The notes beneath the pieces are model-generated. The model did no database searches and was not told the DNA's origin. It saw only the letters and a list, made by a program, of their open reading frames with translations. This document shows, one piece after another, positions 1 through 5,307 of a stretch of DNA of 7,380 bases. The translations under genes were made by a program, and so were the position numbers. Source of the DNA: an uncultured Collinsella sp. (GTDB taxonomy: Bacteria; Actinomycetota; Coriobacteriia; Coriobacteriales; Coriobacteriaceae); assembly GCA_958407085.1 (NCBI GenBank), contig CATYHY010000065.1, positions 1 to 7,380 on the forward strand, written 5' to 3'. Position 1 is the stretch's first letter; each line of letters begins with the position of its first letter.

Positions 1-644
1 TCGCCAAGCTCGTCGTGGCGAGCGACAAGAACAACGTGCTTGCCGACTTCCTGACTACCGGCGTCTACGACCGTAACCGTCCGTTCTTCACGACCATCTC
101 GCCGTCGATGGACATCCTTATTAGCTCCAACCTAGAGCGCATGCTCTACTTCCTGTCCGACGGCGACTGCGAGCTCGTTGCCGGCCTTATGGAGCAGCTG
201 GCACAGGCGGGTCGCTACGAGGTGCCCGCCGAGCTGCTGGCCAAGATTCAGAGCGTGTTTGGCTGCGGCTGGGCCAGCGAGGACGAGGTCCGCGCCGCCA
301 TCAAGAGTTGCTGGGATGCGAACGGCTACGTGATCGACCCGCACACCGCTTGCGGTTATCACGTCTTTGAGCAGGTCGCCCCCGCCGTGGGCGCCAAGGC
401 CCGCGTGCTGCTTTCGACCGCCAGCCCCTACAAGTTCCCGCGCGCCTGCTGCGAAGCTCTGGGGCTTAACGTTCCCGAGGACGACTTTGAGGCTATGCGC
501 GTGCTCGAGCAGGCCACCAATACGGTCGCCCCGGCGCAGCTCGCCGAACTCGAGTCCAAGCCCGTCCGCTTCGAAGACGTCTGCGACGTCGATGAGATGG
601 CAAGCTACGTCGAGTCCGCAGCAAAAAAGATGGCTACCAACTAA
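1..644 (+). CDS. thrC: Threonine synthase, C-terminal part (5' end outside window)
   Basis: Threonine synthase is a PLP enzyme that converts O-phospho-L-homoserine to L-threonine and phosphate, the last step of threonine synthesis in the cytoplasm. The reading frame is open from base 3 to the TAA at 642-644, so the gene enters from the left. The GTG at base 15 is an internal valine codon, not the start. About 214 residues are visible. The recognisable family stretch is KNNVLADFLTTGVYDRNR, followed by SPSMDILISSNLERMLYFL, typical of the longer bacterial/fungal type of threonine synthase. The PLP-binding lysine lies upstream of the window and cannot be checked. A terminator follows at once, and homoserine kinase, which makes its substrate, is the next gene on the same strand. 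Identification is by recall of the family sequence and is firm. Confidence 0.93.
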   Translation, partial: AKLVVASDKNNVLADFLTTGVYDRNRPFFTTISPSMDILISSNLERMLYFLSDGDCELVAGLMEQLAQAGRYEVPAELLAKIQSVFGCGWASEDEVRAAIKSCWDANGYVIDPHTACGYHVFEQVAPAVGAKARVLLSTASPYKFPRACCEALGLNVPEDDFEAMRVLEQATNTVAPAQLAELESKPVRFEDVCDVDEMASYVESAAKKMATN

Positions 645-654
645 AACCCCTTAT

Positions 655-690
655 AAGGCGCCGGCGAAAGCCGGCGCACCTTCTTTTTAT
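655..690 (+). terminator. Intrinsic terminator after thrC
   Basis: A perfect 8-bp GC stem, GCGCCGGC (658-665) with GCCGGCGC (670-677), closes a GAAA tetraloop and is followed by a T-rich tract (681-692, TTCTTTTTATTT). The lower stem can be lengthened by AAGG (655-658, shifted register) with CCTT (679-682) across a small bulge. It lies 13 bases after the thrC stop, as expected for a factor-independent terminator. It implies that thrB needs its own promoter or depends on read-through. Confidence 0.9.
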
Positions 691-720
691 TTAGCTTTCG
701 GGATGATGACGAGCATGCGA

Positions 721-832
721 GCGGGTCTGGCCGTTTAGTTCGTCGTGAGTTCCGTACGAGCCGGAAAGCACTTAATGTGCTTTCCGAGCAAGCCAGGACT
801 GCCCGAGCAGCGAACTAAACGGCCAGACCCGC
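721..832. repeat. 112-nt nested inverted repeat upstream of thrB
   Basis: The outer arms 721-742 and 811-832 are perfect 22-bp reverse complements (beginning GCGGGTCTGG and ending CCAGACCCGC). Between them is a second perfect hairpin, CGGAAAGCAC (762-771) with GTGCTTTCCG (777-786), around a 5-base loop TTAAT. The right arm ends three bases before the AGGAGG of thrB. As RNA this would be a strong stem-loop directly beside the ribosome binding site; as DNA it could extrude as a cruciform. There is no T-tract after it, so it is not a terminator. The bases between outer and inner stems (743-761, 787-810) show only scraps of pairing. Its role is unknown: a 5'-UTR regulatory structure and a small palindromic repeat element are both possible. 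Confidence 0.9.
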
Positions 833-834
833 CC

Positions 835-840
835 AGGAGG
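835..840 (+). promoter_or_regulatory. Shine-Dalgarno site that fixes the thrB start
   Basis: A perfect AGGAGG lies six bases before the ATG at 847. It decides in favour of that start over a longer open frame beginning at GTG 745, which would run through the inverted repeat and add 34 residues with no family resemblance. Confidence 0.9.
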
Positions 841-846
841 ACCCAC

Positions 847-1728
847 ATGATCAAAATCACCGTCCCAGCAACCAGCGCCAACCTAGGCATCGGCTACGAC
901 ACCCTCGGCATGGCCGTCAGCCTCTACTCGCACTTCACCTTCGAGCGCGCCGACAAGCTCACCATCACGGGCTGTCCCGAGGAGTTCCAAAACGAGAATA
1001 ACCTGGTCTATGTGAGCTTTGTCGATGCTCTGGCCGCGTGGGGCGAGCCGGCCTTCCCCGTCGCTATCGACATTCAAACCGACGTGCCCGTCGCCCGTGG
1101 CCTGGGTTCTAGCTCCACCTGCGTCGTCGCCGGCATCATGGCTGCCGCCGCGCTGACGGGCCACACCGTCGACCGTGCCGAGCTCGTCCGCATTGCCACC
1201 GAGGTCGAGGGCCATCCCGATAACGTCGCCCCTGCTATCCTGGGCGGCGCCGTCTGCTCCTTTACGCCGACCGATTCGCTCCCCCAGTGCCTGCGCTACG
1301 AGGTGAGCGATCGCCTGCGTTTTATTACCGTGATTCCGCCCTACGAGGTACACACGAGCGAGGCGCGCAAGGTCGTGCCGCAGGAGATTCCGCTCTCCAC
1401 CGCCGTGTGGCAGATGGGCCGCATCGCCGGTATGACGCGCGGCCTGGAGACCGGCGATCTGGACCTGATTGCCGCCGCTAATGACGACCGCATTCAGGAG
1501 CCCTATCGTCGCCGCCTCATCCCCGACTACAACGCTGTGCGCGACACCTGCCTTAACGGAGGCGCCAAGACCATCTGGATCAGTGGCTCCGGCTCGACCC
1601 TCATGGCCGTGACCGACGACACCATCGTGGCAAAGTTCCTGCAGGTCAAGCTGCGTGAGCAGTTCCCCAAGTGTGACACGCACATTCTGACGTGCGACAC
1701 GGAAGGCGCCCAGATCGAATACCTGTAG
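847..1728 (+). CDS. thrB: Homoserine kinase (GHMP kinase family)
   Basis: This cytoplasmic enzyme phosphorylates L-homoserine with ATP to O-phosphohomoserine, the substrate of the neighbouring threonine synthase. The protein has 293 residues, a normal length for the family. GHMP landmarks are present in order: the N-terminal substrate-site motif PATSANLGIGYDTLG (residues 7-21); the glycine/serine-rich phosphate loop PVARGLGSSS (81-90); EGHPDNVAP (121-129), characteristic of homoserine kinases; DDRIQEPYR (213-221); and the C-terminal motif 3 as ISGSGST (245-251). The start is set by AGGAGG six bases upstream. The order thrC-thrB on one strand places both last steps of threonine synthesis together, although a terminator and a long inverted repeat separate them. 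A second long inverted repeat begins 23 bases after the stop. No key residue appears to be missing. Confidence 0.96.
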   Translation: MIKITVPATSANLGIGYDTLGMAVSLYSHFTFERADKLTITGCPEEFQNENNLVYVSFVDALAAWGEPAFPVAIDIQTDVPVARGLGSSSTCVVAGIMAAAALTGHTVDRAELVRIATEVEGHPDNVAPAILGGAVCSFTPTDSLPQCLRYEVSDRLRFITVIPPYEVHTSEARKVVPQEIPLSTAVWQMGRIAGMTRGLETGDLDLIAAANDDRIQEPYRRRLIPDYNAVRDTCLNGGAKTIWISGSGSTLMAVTDDTIVAKFLQVKLREQFPKCDTHILTCDTEGAQIEYL

Positions 1729-1751
1729 CGTCCTGCCTCATTGCTCTCACC

Positions 1752-1868
1752 GGTCCCCTTGGGGCTTCCCCTGAAAACGTCCTCGATCATGAATTGCCCC
1801 GTCGTGCGCTTCGCGCGACGGGGCAATTCGATCTGCGGATTGTTTTCAGGGGAAGCCCCAAGGGGACC
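1752..1868. repeat. 117-nt nested inverted repeat downstream of thrB
   Basis: The outer arms 1752-1778 and 1842-1868 are perfect 27-bp reverse complements (left arm starts GGTCCCCTTGGGG, right arm ends CCCCAAGGGGACC). The arms themselves contain mini-palindromes (CCCCTTGGGG; GGGG-CTT-CCCC). Inside is a second perfect stem, GAATTGCCCCGTCG (1791-1804) with CGACGGGGCAATTC (1816-1829), capped by a GC-rich loop that can pair a few bases further. Neither side carries a T-run close to the outer stem, so it is not a standard intrinsic terminator on either strand, though it could stop 3' exonucleases or impede transcription. Its architecture (long perfect outer stem, inner hairpin, about 115 nt) mirrors the element at 721-832, but the arm sequences differ. 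Confidence 0.92.
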
Positions 1869-1940
1869 TGCGCAGCCTCGACAGGATAGTCGCATTCGCT
1901 GATTTAATCTTGTGCTCCAACGGTGCCACAGACGAGAGGC

Positions 1941-1988
1941 CTTCGCGCTGCGGAATAATTTTGAGGGGAACACCCCGACCATCCCTGC
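1941..1988. repeat. Possible degenerate half-copy of the downstream inverted repeat
   Basis: Bases 1942-1976 read TTCGCG, CTGCGGA, then ATAATTTTGAGGGGAA-CACCCC. The right half of the preceding element reads TTCGCG (1810-1815), CTGCGGA (1833-1839), TTGTTTTCAGGGGAA-GCCCC (1840-1859), and both go on to a CCTGC (1867-1871; 1984-1988). The shared order of three blocks suggests a shortened, diverged copy, though G+C runs make chance similarity possible. It forms only a weak hairpin (GGGG 1965-1968 with CCCC 1973-1976). The rest of the 397-nt gap from thrB to the next gene (1729-2125) holds no convincing gene; the open frames crossing it run through the palindromes. Confidence 0.35.
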
Positions 1989-2041
1989 GTTTACCTTGCT
2001 GAGGATGTCTACAGGGACCCACGCTTTGAAGGGGCGCCGGG

Positions 2042-2063
2042 CAGATAGGGGCTTTTTAGGTTA
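2042..2063. repeat. Left copy of the 15-bp direct repeat bounding the accessory segment
   Basis: CAGATAGGGGCTTTT at 2042-2056 recurs exactly at 3907-3921. Both copies are followed by AGGTTA (here after one base, there after three). Base composition shifts to more A+T immediately after this copy. The pair may mark the ends of an inserted or duplicated segment, or may be a shared short regulatory or terminator motif. Confidence 0.65.
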
Positions 2064-2087
2064 CATAATAAACTGTTTATCTATGCT
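2060..2087 (+). promoter_or_regulatory. Candidate promoter for the secreted-protein gene
   Basis: In a locally A+T-rich stretch, GTTACA (2060-2065) could be the -35 and TATGCT (2082-2087) the -10, with a 16-base spacer; each matches four of six consensus positions. It lies about 40 bases before the proposed GTG start. It overlaps the end of the left direct repeat. The match is modest and the assignment tentative. Confidence 0.35.
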
Positions 2088-2112
2088 ACTATTTAACTAG
2101 GCATCGCAGTAT

Positions 2113-2119
2113 GGAGGTG
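2113..2119 (+). promoter_or_regulatory. Shine-Dalgarno site that favours GTG 2126 over ATG 2111
   Basis: GGAGGTG ends six bases before GTG 2126. If translation began at ATG 2111 this strong site would lie inside the coding region, and nothing comparable stands before that ATG. The GTG start also places the basic residues (MLRTLK) directly before the signal-peptide core. Confidence 0.75.
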
Positions 2120-2125
2120 GTCAAA

Positions 2126-2641
2126 GTGTTACGCACACTCAAAGCTTCGTTTTTCCTCTCGATACTTTTGATATTACCGATATGTTTCTCGTTTAGCCCT
2201 TCGACTGCTTATGCTGCAGAAAGCGATGCTGTCGCAATTTCTGGCGCAACCCAAGATTTTGATTTAACGAAAGGTCCCGAGCAGTCTCATCAAATCAAGC
2301 TTAAGGATGGGACCGTTGCAGTAATAGGAATTAAAAAAACCAATGAACCCAGCCTGATATGGGACAGTTACTACAACAACGCATCTGGAACTTGGACTAT
2401 CTATTACAACAGTCCTTTTATTTATCGCGAATTCAAGATCAAGATAGCGAACTCGCTCATTACCAGCGCTTGGGGACAAAACTATACGACTATCGGCTGT
2501 ACGGTAACTAACGAGTCCTTTATATGGAACTCGAAACAGGCGACATATCGACTCAACTATGAATCGATGGGGATGACGTCCGGTATCGCCGTGTTGCAAG
2601 CGACCATGGAAGGCAGCACGCTCCACACCTATGCAAACTAG
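2126..2641 (+). CDS. Secreted protein of unknown function, possibly DUF5626-like
   Basis: The protein has 171 residues from GTG 2126. A clear Sec signal peptide is visible: basic MLRTLK, a hydrophobic core (residues 8-24), then STAYAAES with likely signal peptidase I cleavage after A30 or A31. The mature part of about 140 residues begins near a FDLTKG motif (45-50), continues with a DGTVAVIGIKK strand (61-71), and is rich in Tyr, Trp, Asn, Ser and Thr with alternating hydrophobic residues, suggesting a small all-beta domain. It has one cysteine (C125) and no LPXTG sorting signal or lipobox. The pattern of an FDL-x-KG start followed by GTW-x-x-x-Y and a late ATY-x-x-x-Y recalls the DUF5626 family of secreted Firmicutes/Actinobacteria proteins, but this is from memory and unsure. 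Codon use is much more A+T-rich than in thrB or engB, suggesting horizontal acquisition. A small membrane-peptide gene follows after 24 bases, probably in the same transcript. Confidence 0.8.
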   Translation: MLRTLKASFFLSILLILPICFSFSPSTAYAAESDAVAISGATQDFDLTKGPEQSHQIKLKDGTVAVIGIKKTNEPSLIWDSYYNNASGTWTIYYNSPFIYREFKIKIANSLITSAWGQNYTTIGCTVTNESFIWNSKQATYRLNYESMGMTSGIAVLQATMEGSTLHTYAN

Positions 2642-2665
2642 ACTCACATCAATTGAGGAAGTTCA

Positions 2666-2770
2666 ATGATCCCAATTCCTGCACGCTCAGACATTATGAT
2701 CGCTCTCGTTTGGATTCTCGTCGGAGTGCTTATTTGGCGTATCTGCAAATGGGTTAAAAACAAGAAATAG
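2666..2770 (+). CDS. Small single-pass membrane peptide (34 aa)
   Basis: ATG 2666 to TAG 2768-2770 encodes 34 residues, MIPIPARSDIMIALVWILVG followed by a short hydrophobic end and a basic tail (RICKWVKNKK). GAGGAA (2655-2660) stands five bases before the ATG, a good ribosome binding site, which argues that the frame is really translated. One membrane helix is predicted by eye at about residues 9-24. The strongly positive C-terminus predicts a cytoplasmic tail and an outside N-terminus. It sits 24 bases after the secreted-protein gene and just before a terminator, so the two are probably co-transcribed. A partner, immunity or anchoring role for the secreted protein is an inference from context only; no family was recognised. 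Confidence 0.65.
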   Translation: MIPIPARSDIMIALVWILVGVLIWRICKWVKNKK

Positions 2771-2804
2771 TTGATAAAACGTATATGCCATTTATGCGAT
2801 GCTT

Positions 2805-2840
2805 GGGGCCGTTAAATCGGCCCCTATTTCTATAGCTTTT
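2805..2840 (+). terminator. Terminator of the secreted protein/small peptide unit
   Basis: GGGGCCG (2805-2811) pairs perfectly with CGGCCCC (2818-2824) around the loop TTAAAT. A T-rich but interrupted tract follows (2825-2840, TATTTCTATAGCTTTT). It lies 34 bases after the small-peptide stop. The T-tract is imperfect, so efficiency may be moderate. Bases 2841-2972 hold no recognised gene; a weak CGGC/GCCG hairpin at 2889-2903 is the only structure seen. Confidence 0.7.
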
Positions 2841-2972
2841 CAAGCAGCAGTCACCCATTTGGAAGTCGCAATTCCATTCATACGATTTCGGCCCTTTAAG
2901 CCGCTATCTATTGGTAGGGACTCTTGCTGGTAAGGAGCGCTTACTAGATACAAACCTTGGCAATATATTGGT

Positions 2973-3671
2973 TTAGGCGGCGCTGGTTTCTTTGTATTCG
3001 AAGACTGGCTCTAGGAGATCTTCGATGTTGCAGTGGAGGGCTTTTGCTATGGCTCTTACGCTTGTTACCGAAGCTTCATTGATGTTTCTCTGGCGCTGCT
3101 CGTACATTTGGATTGAGCGGAGTGACACACCCGATTCGTATGCTAGATCTTGTTGGGTTTTCTTAAGCTTCTTTCTTGCTAACGCAAGTTTGGTTTGCCT
3201 GGACGCTTTTTTCGCCATATCGCAGACGAGGCGAGCCACGCGTTCCTCCGAGGCTTCGTGCCAGGGATAGTACAGACTGCGCAGTGCGTCAAACGGAACG
3301 ACATGCAGCAGGTCTTCGAAAGACTCCCCTAAACGCCACTGCAGATATGCCAGTATCCAGCCTGTCCAATACTCTGGCGTCTTCTCAAAACGATAGGTGC
3401 GATCCGGTATAAACCCGCTCTGATAGCCGGACCTTTCAGCGATAAGCGCGAACAGCTCAACGCCCGATTTTCCCGATACGACCCATGCGTTGCCGCGTTC
3501 GAACTCGCGAGCTACGCCGCTCAGGCAAAAGAGTTCAGCAACTTCCGATCCTTCGGCTCCATAATCGTTAACGGCATAATCAAAGCAGTCGCCGAGGTTG
3601 TTCATTGCATCCTCGAGGTAGTAGACGGGGTATGTCCTACTCGGCCCACAATCCGTTAACTCTTGGATCAT
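2973..3671 (-). CDS. XRE-family helix-turn-helix protein with a long N-terminal domain
   Basis: The protein has 232 residues. The C-terminal part (about 160-221) is a typical XRE/Cro-CI HTH: TQQDLAYESGVSLRSIQMYE (172-191) holds the helix-turn-helix, and EDLLEP (217-222) closes the domain as in many such regulators. The N-terminal 155 residues form a separate, probably alpha-helical region with NLGDCFDYAV (25-34), SGVAREFERGN (51-61), VVSGKSGVELF (64-74) and EYWTGWILAYLQW (100-112). I recall this N-domain/HTH arrangement from gut Actinobacteria and Clostridia beside small unknown genes such as DUF3990/DUF3791 proteins, where it looks like the regulator or antitoxin partner; this is not verified. 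The start ATG 3671 is supported by AGGGAGGG (3681-3688) nine bases upstream, and overlaps the preceding frame by 35 bases, implying translational coupling. Base composition is below that of engB and thrB. Confidence 0.85.
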   Translation of the reverse strand: MIQELTDCGPSRTYPVYYLEDAMNNLGDCFDYAVNDYGAEGSEVAELFCLSGVAREFERGNAWVVSGKSGVELFALIAERSGYQSGFIPDRTYRFEKTPEYWTGWILAYLQWRLGESFEDLLHVVPFDALRSLYYPWHEASEERVARLVCDMAKKASRQTKLALARKKLKKTQQDLAYESGVSLRSIQMYEQRQRNINEASVTSVRAIAKALHCNIEDLLEPVFEYKETSAA

Positions 3672-3855
3672 TCAAATCAACCCTCCCTGCCATCAAATCC
3701 CTAATGTCGACACCATCAGAGTCAAATCCGTTTACCGTATCCAAGTACTTGCGCCGCGCGTTCTGCTCTCGCCCAAAGCGTTTGGGATAATACTCAAATC
3801 CCAAAGCCTGCCTCCAATCGCAGAATGTAATCGCTGAAAACGCACGCTCACTCAT
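3637..3855 (-). CDS. Short gene before the HTH gene, possibly the 3' remnant of a longer one
   Basis: From ATG 3855 this frame encodes 72 residues, including FCDWRQALGFEYYPKRFG (11-28) and DIRDLMAGRVDLNDPRV (50-66); no family was recognised with confidence. No good ribosome binding site stands at the usual distance: the nearest AGGAG (3882-3886) is 26 bases upstream. The frame stays open for 24 further codons upstream to a TAA at 3928-3930, and the added residues (HLSDSFLGDLGIQYAL just before the ATG) read like real protein rather than noise. This suggests a gene whose 5' part was lost, with the break near the right direct repeat. Against this, a terminator-like hairpin lies in the same upstream stretch. 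Its stop overlaps the HTH gene start by 35 bases, so it may serve mainly in coupled translation of that gene. It could instead be an intact small partner protein. Confidence 0.5.
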   Translation of the reverse strand: MSERAFSAITFCDWRQALGFEYYPKRFGREQNARRKYLDTVNGFDSDGVDIRDLMAGRVDLNDPRVNGLWAE

Positions 3856-3883
3856 AAGCGCGTATTGAATACCTAGGTCTCCT

Positions 3884-3906
3884 AAAAAACTATCACTGAG
3901 GTGATA
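3884..3906 (-). terminator. Probable terminator after engB
   Basis: On the - strand TATCAC (3906-3901) pairs with GTGATA (3896-3891) around the loop CTCA, followed by G and six Ts (3889-3884). The stem is short and A+T-rich, but the T-run is ideal and it lies 31 bases after the engB stop. If active, the HTH module downstream would need its own promoter, and none was clearly seen. Confidence 0.5.
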
Positions 3907-3930
3907 CAGATAGGGGCTTTTGAAAGGTTA
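3907..3930. repeat. Right copy of the 15-bp direct repeat bounding the accessory segment
   Basis: CAGATAGGGGCTTTT at 3907-3921 is identical to 2042-2056, and AGGTTA follows at 3925-3930. It lies seven bases beyond the engB stop codon, directly beside its terminator hairpin. With the left copy it encloses the whole A+T-richer segment carrying the secreted protein, small peptide and HTH genes. Confidence 0.65.
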
Positions 3931-3937
3931 GGCCTGA

Positions 3938-4528
3938 TTAGAGGCAAGCCTCGGCGATGCGCTTTTTTAGTTCGTCGATGCCGGTACCGGTCTGGGAGCT
4001 TGTGATGATCACGTTTTCGGCCGGGACGTTGAGCTGCTTTTTGATAGCTGCTGCCTGGCGGGCCTGCTGGGTGCGACTGAGCTTGTCGGCCTTGGTGAGG
4101 CAGACGATAAAGTTGAACTCATTGCCCTGCAGGTAGTCGATCATGTCATGATCGAGCTTGCTGGGATCGTGACGAATGTCCACCAGCGAGACGACCAAGT
4201 TAAAGCTGCGCTCGGAGTCGAAAAAGTCGCCGATAAGCTCGGCCCAGCGGTCGCGCTCGGCCTTGGAGCGACGGGCGAAACCGTAACCCGGCAGGTCCAC
4301 GAAATGCACGTCATCGGCCTCAAAGAAGTTGATGTTGCTCGTCTTGCCCGGCGTACTGGAAACCTTGACTAGGTTCTTGCGGCCAAAGAGCTTGTTCATA
4401 ATCGACGACTTGCCCACGTTGGAGCGGCCGACAAAGCTCACCTCGGGGCAGGTGGACTCGGGAATCTGCGAAACCTTGCCATAGCTGGCGACGAACTTGG
4501 CAAGCTGGTAGTTAATGGAATCGGCCAT
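3938..4528 (-). CDS. engB: Ribosome-biogenesis GTPase of the YihA/YsxC (EngB) family
   Basis: EngB-type GTPases bind the maturing large ribosomal subunit and are needed for 50S assembly in many bacteria. The protein has 196 residues, the usual length. G motifs appear in order: G1 GRSNVGKSS (34-42); G2 STPGKT (58-63), the family form; G3 DLPGYGFA (78-85); G4 TKAD (145-148); and G5 around SSQTGTG (177-183). The start ATG 4528 is preceded by AAGGAG with a five-base spacer. The gene lies 38 bases after mtnN on the same strand and is probably co-transcribed with it. All nucleotide-binding motifs are intact, and G+C-rich codon use matches the core genome. A short hairpin with a T-run follows the stop. 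Confidence 0.97.
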   Translation of the reverse strand: MADSINYQLAKFVASYGKVSQIPESTCPEVSFVGRSNVGKSSIMNKLFGRKNLVKVSSTPGKTSNINFFEADDVHFVDLPGYGFARRSKAERDRWAELIGDFFDSERSFNLVVSLVDIRHDPSKLDHDMIDYLQGNEFNFIVCLTKADKLSRTQQARQAAAIKKQLNVPAENVIITSSQTGTGIDELKKRIAEACL

Positions 4529-4566
4529 GGACGCTCCTTGGTCGTAGGTTCTTACAAATAGACGCG

Positions 4567-5307
4567 CTATTGCGCAGCGGCAATGCGGCGGACGATATCG
4601 AGCGTGATGTCACTTGCGACACGCGCGTACTCGAACAGATCGAACTCGCGCTCGCAAATTGCATCGTACGCCTCGTCACAATTATCGCTGATAGCGCGCA
4701 ACACCAGGCAATCGACACCATTTTTGGTTGCGACATGGGCAATTGCCGCGCCCTCCATGCCGACACAATCGGCATGCGTCGCCTCGATAGCGTCATTGCG
4801 CATGGTGGCGCCCGTCACAAAGCGGTTACCCGTGGCAATCGTGCCGACCAGGAACTGCTTGGTGCCCTCGTTCGAAGCGACTGCATTTTTCGAAGCGTCA
4901 ACAAACCCACGCTCAGCAAGCGCGTCGGCGGCAATATCGACCAGCGCGGGCGTCGAGCCAAACTCCTCGAGCCCCGGTGCGGACTCGGCGATAAGCGCGG
5001 TATCGGTATCCAGATAGCGTAGGCGTTTGCCAATGACCACGTCGTCGATATGGAGCTTGGGGTTCAAACCGCCCGCAATGCCCGAAAACACAACAGCCTG
5101 CGGAGCATACTTGCTAATGAGGTGCTGTGTTGCAGCGGCGGCGTTCACCGTGCCCATGCCCGCCGTTGTGGCGACAACTGTCAGGCCGTCGAGCTCACCG
5201 CTCACAACGGTCAAGCCTGCCTCCCGTGCCTCGCAAACGTCGCTCAGCTCTTCCTTAATCTGCATGATCTCTTTTTCGAGCGCACCGATAATCGCGATGG
5301 TAGCCAT
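4567..5307 (-). CDS. mtnN: 5'-methylthioadenosine/S-adenosylhomocysteine nucleosidase
   Basis: This cytoplasmic enzyme cleaves the N-glycosidic bond of methylthioadenosine and S-adenosylhomocysteine (and 5'-deoxyadenosine, a product of radical-SAM enzymes), releasing adenine. From ATG 5307 the protein has 246 residues, slightly longer than the E. coli enzyme. Matches to the family: GALEKE (8-13) with E13 at the catalytic Glu position; GIAGGLNP (76-83); GNRFVTG (160-166); MEGAAIAHV (184-192) with the ribose-binding E185; and RAISD (204-208) with D208 as the catalytic Asp. The residue two before E185, often Glu, is Gly here (VGMEG). I chose ATG 5307 over TTG 5319 because MATIAIIGALEKE aligns with the family N-terminus; GGGGA lies five bases before this ATG as a modest ribosome binding site. 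It forms a unit with engB. A related purine-nucleoside hydrolase, such as futalosine hydrolase, is a less likely reading. Confidence 0.93.
   Translation of the reverse strand: MATIAIIGALEKEIMQIKEELSDVCEAREAGLTVVSGELDGLTVVATTAGMGTVNAAAATQHLISKYAPQAVVFSGIAGGLNPKLHIDDVVIGKRLRYLDTDTALIAESAPGLEEFGSTPALVDIAADALAERGFVDASKNAVASNEGTKQFLVGTIATGNRFVTGATMRNDAIEATHADCVGMEGAAIAHVATKNGVDCLVLRAISDNCDEAYDAICEREFDLFEYARVASDITLDIVRRIAAAQ

Noticed and set aside
745..846. Upstream extension of thrB from GTG 745 (34 extra residues), or a leader peptide there
   Set aside because: The extension runs through the inverted repeat and has no family resemblance, while AGGAGG at 835-840 precisely serves ATG 847. There is no run of Thr or Ile codons as an attenuator leader would need.
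690..846. T-box or other known riboswitch before thrB
   Set aside because: No T-box core sequence (AGGGTGGNACCGCG-like) and no terminator/antiterminator pair with a T-run were found; only the long inverted repeat is present.
1692..1889. 65-codon open frame across the downstream inverted repeat
   Set aside because: It overlaps the end of thrB, consists largely of translated palindrome, and lacks a convincing ribosome binding site. The - strand frame at 1527-1982 fails for the same reasons.
1912..2100. 62-codon open frame in the thrB/secreted-protein gap
   Set aside because: No ribosome binding site, atypical composition, and it covers the direct repeat and candidate promoter.
2264..2647. 127-codon open frame antisense to the secreted protein
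   Set aside because: The + strand frame has a signal peptide, a strong ribosome binding site and promoter; the antisense frame has none of these.
2952..2974. Hairpin at the end of the HTH gene (AAACC with GGTTT around CAATATATTG)
   Set aside because: Short, A+T-rich, overlaps the stop codon and lacks a T-run; not convincing as a terminator or operator.
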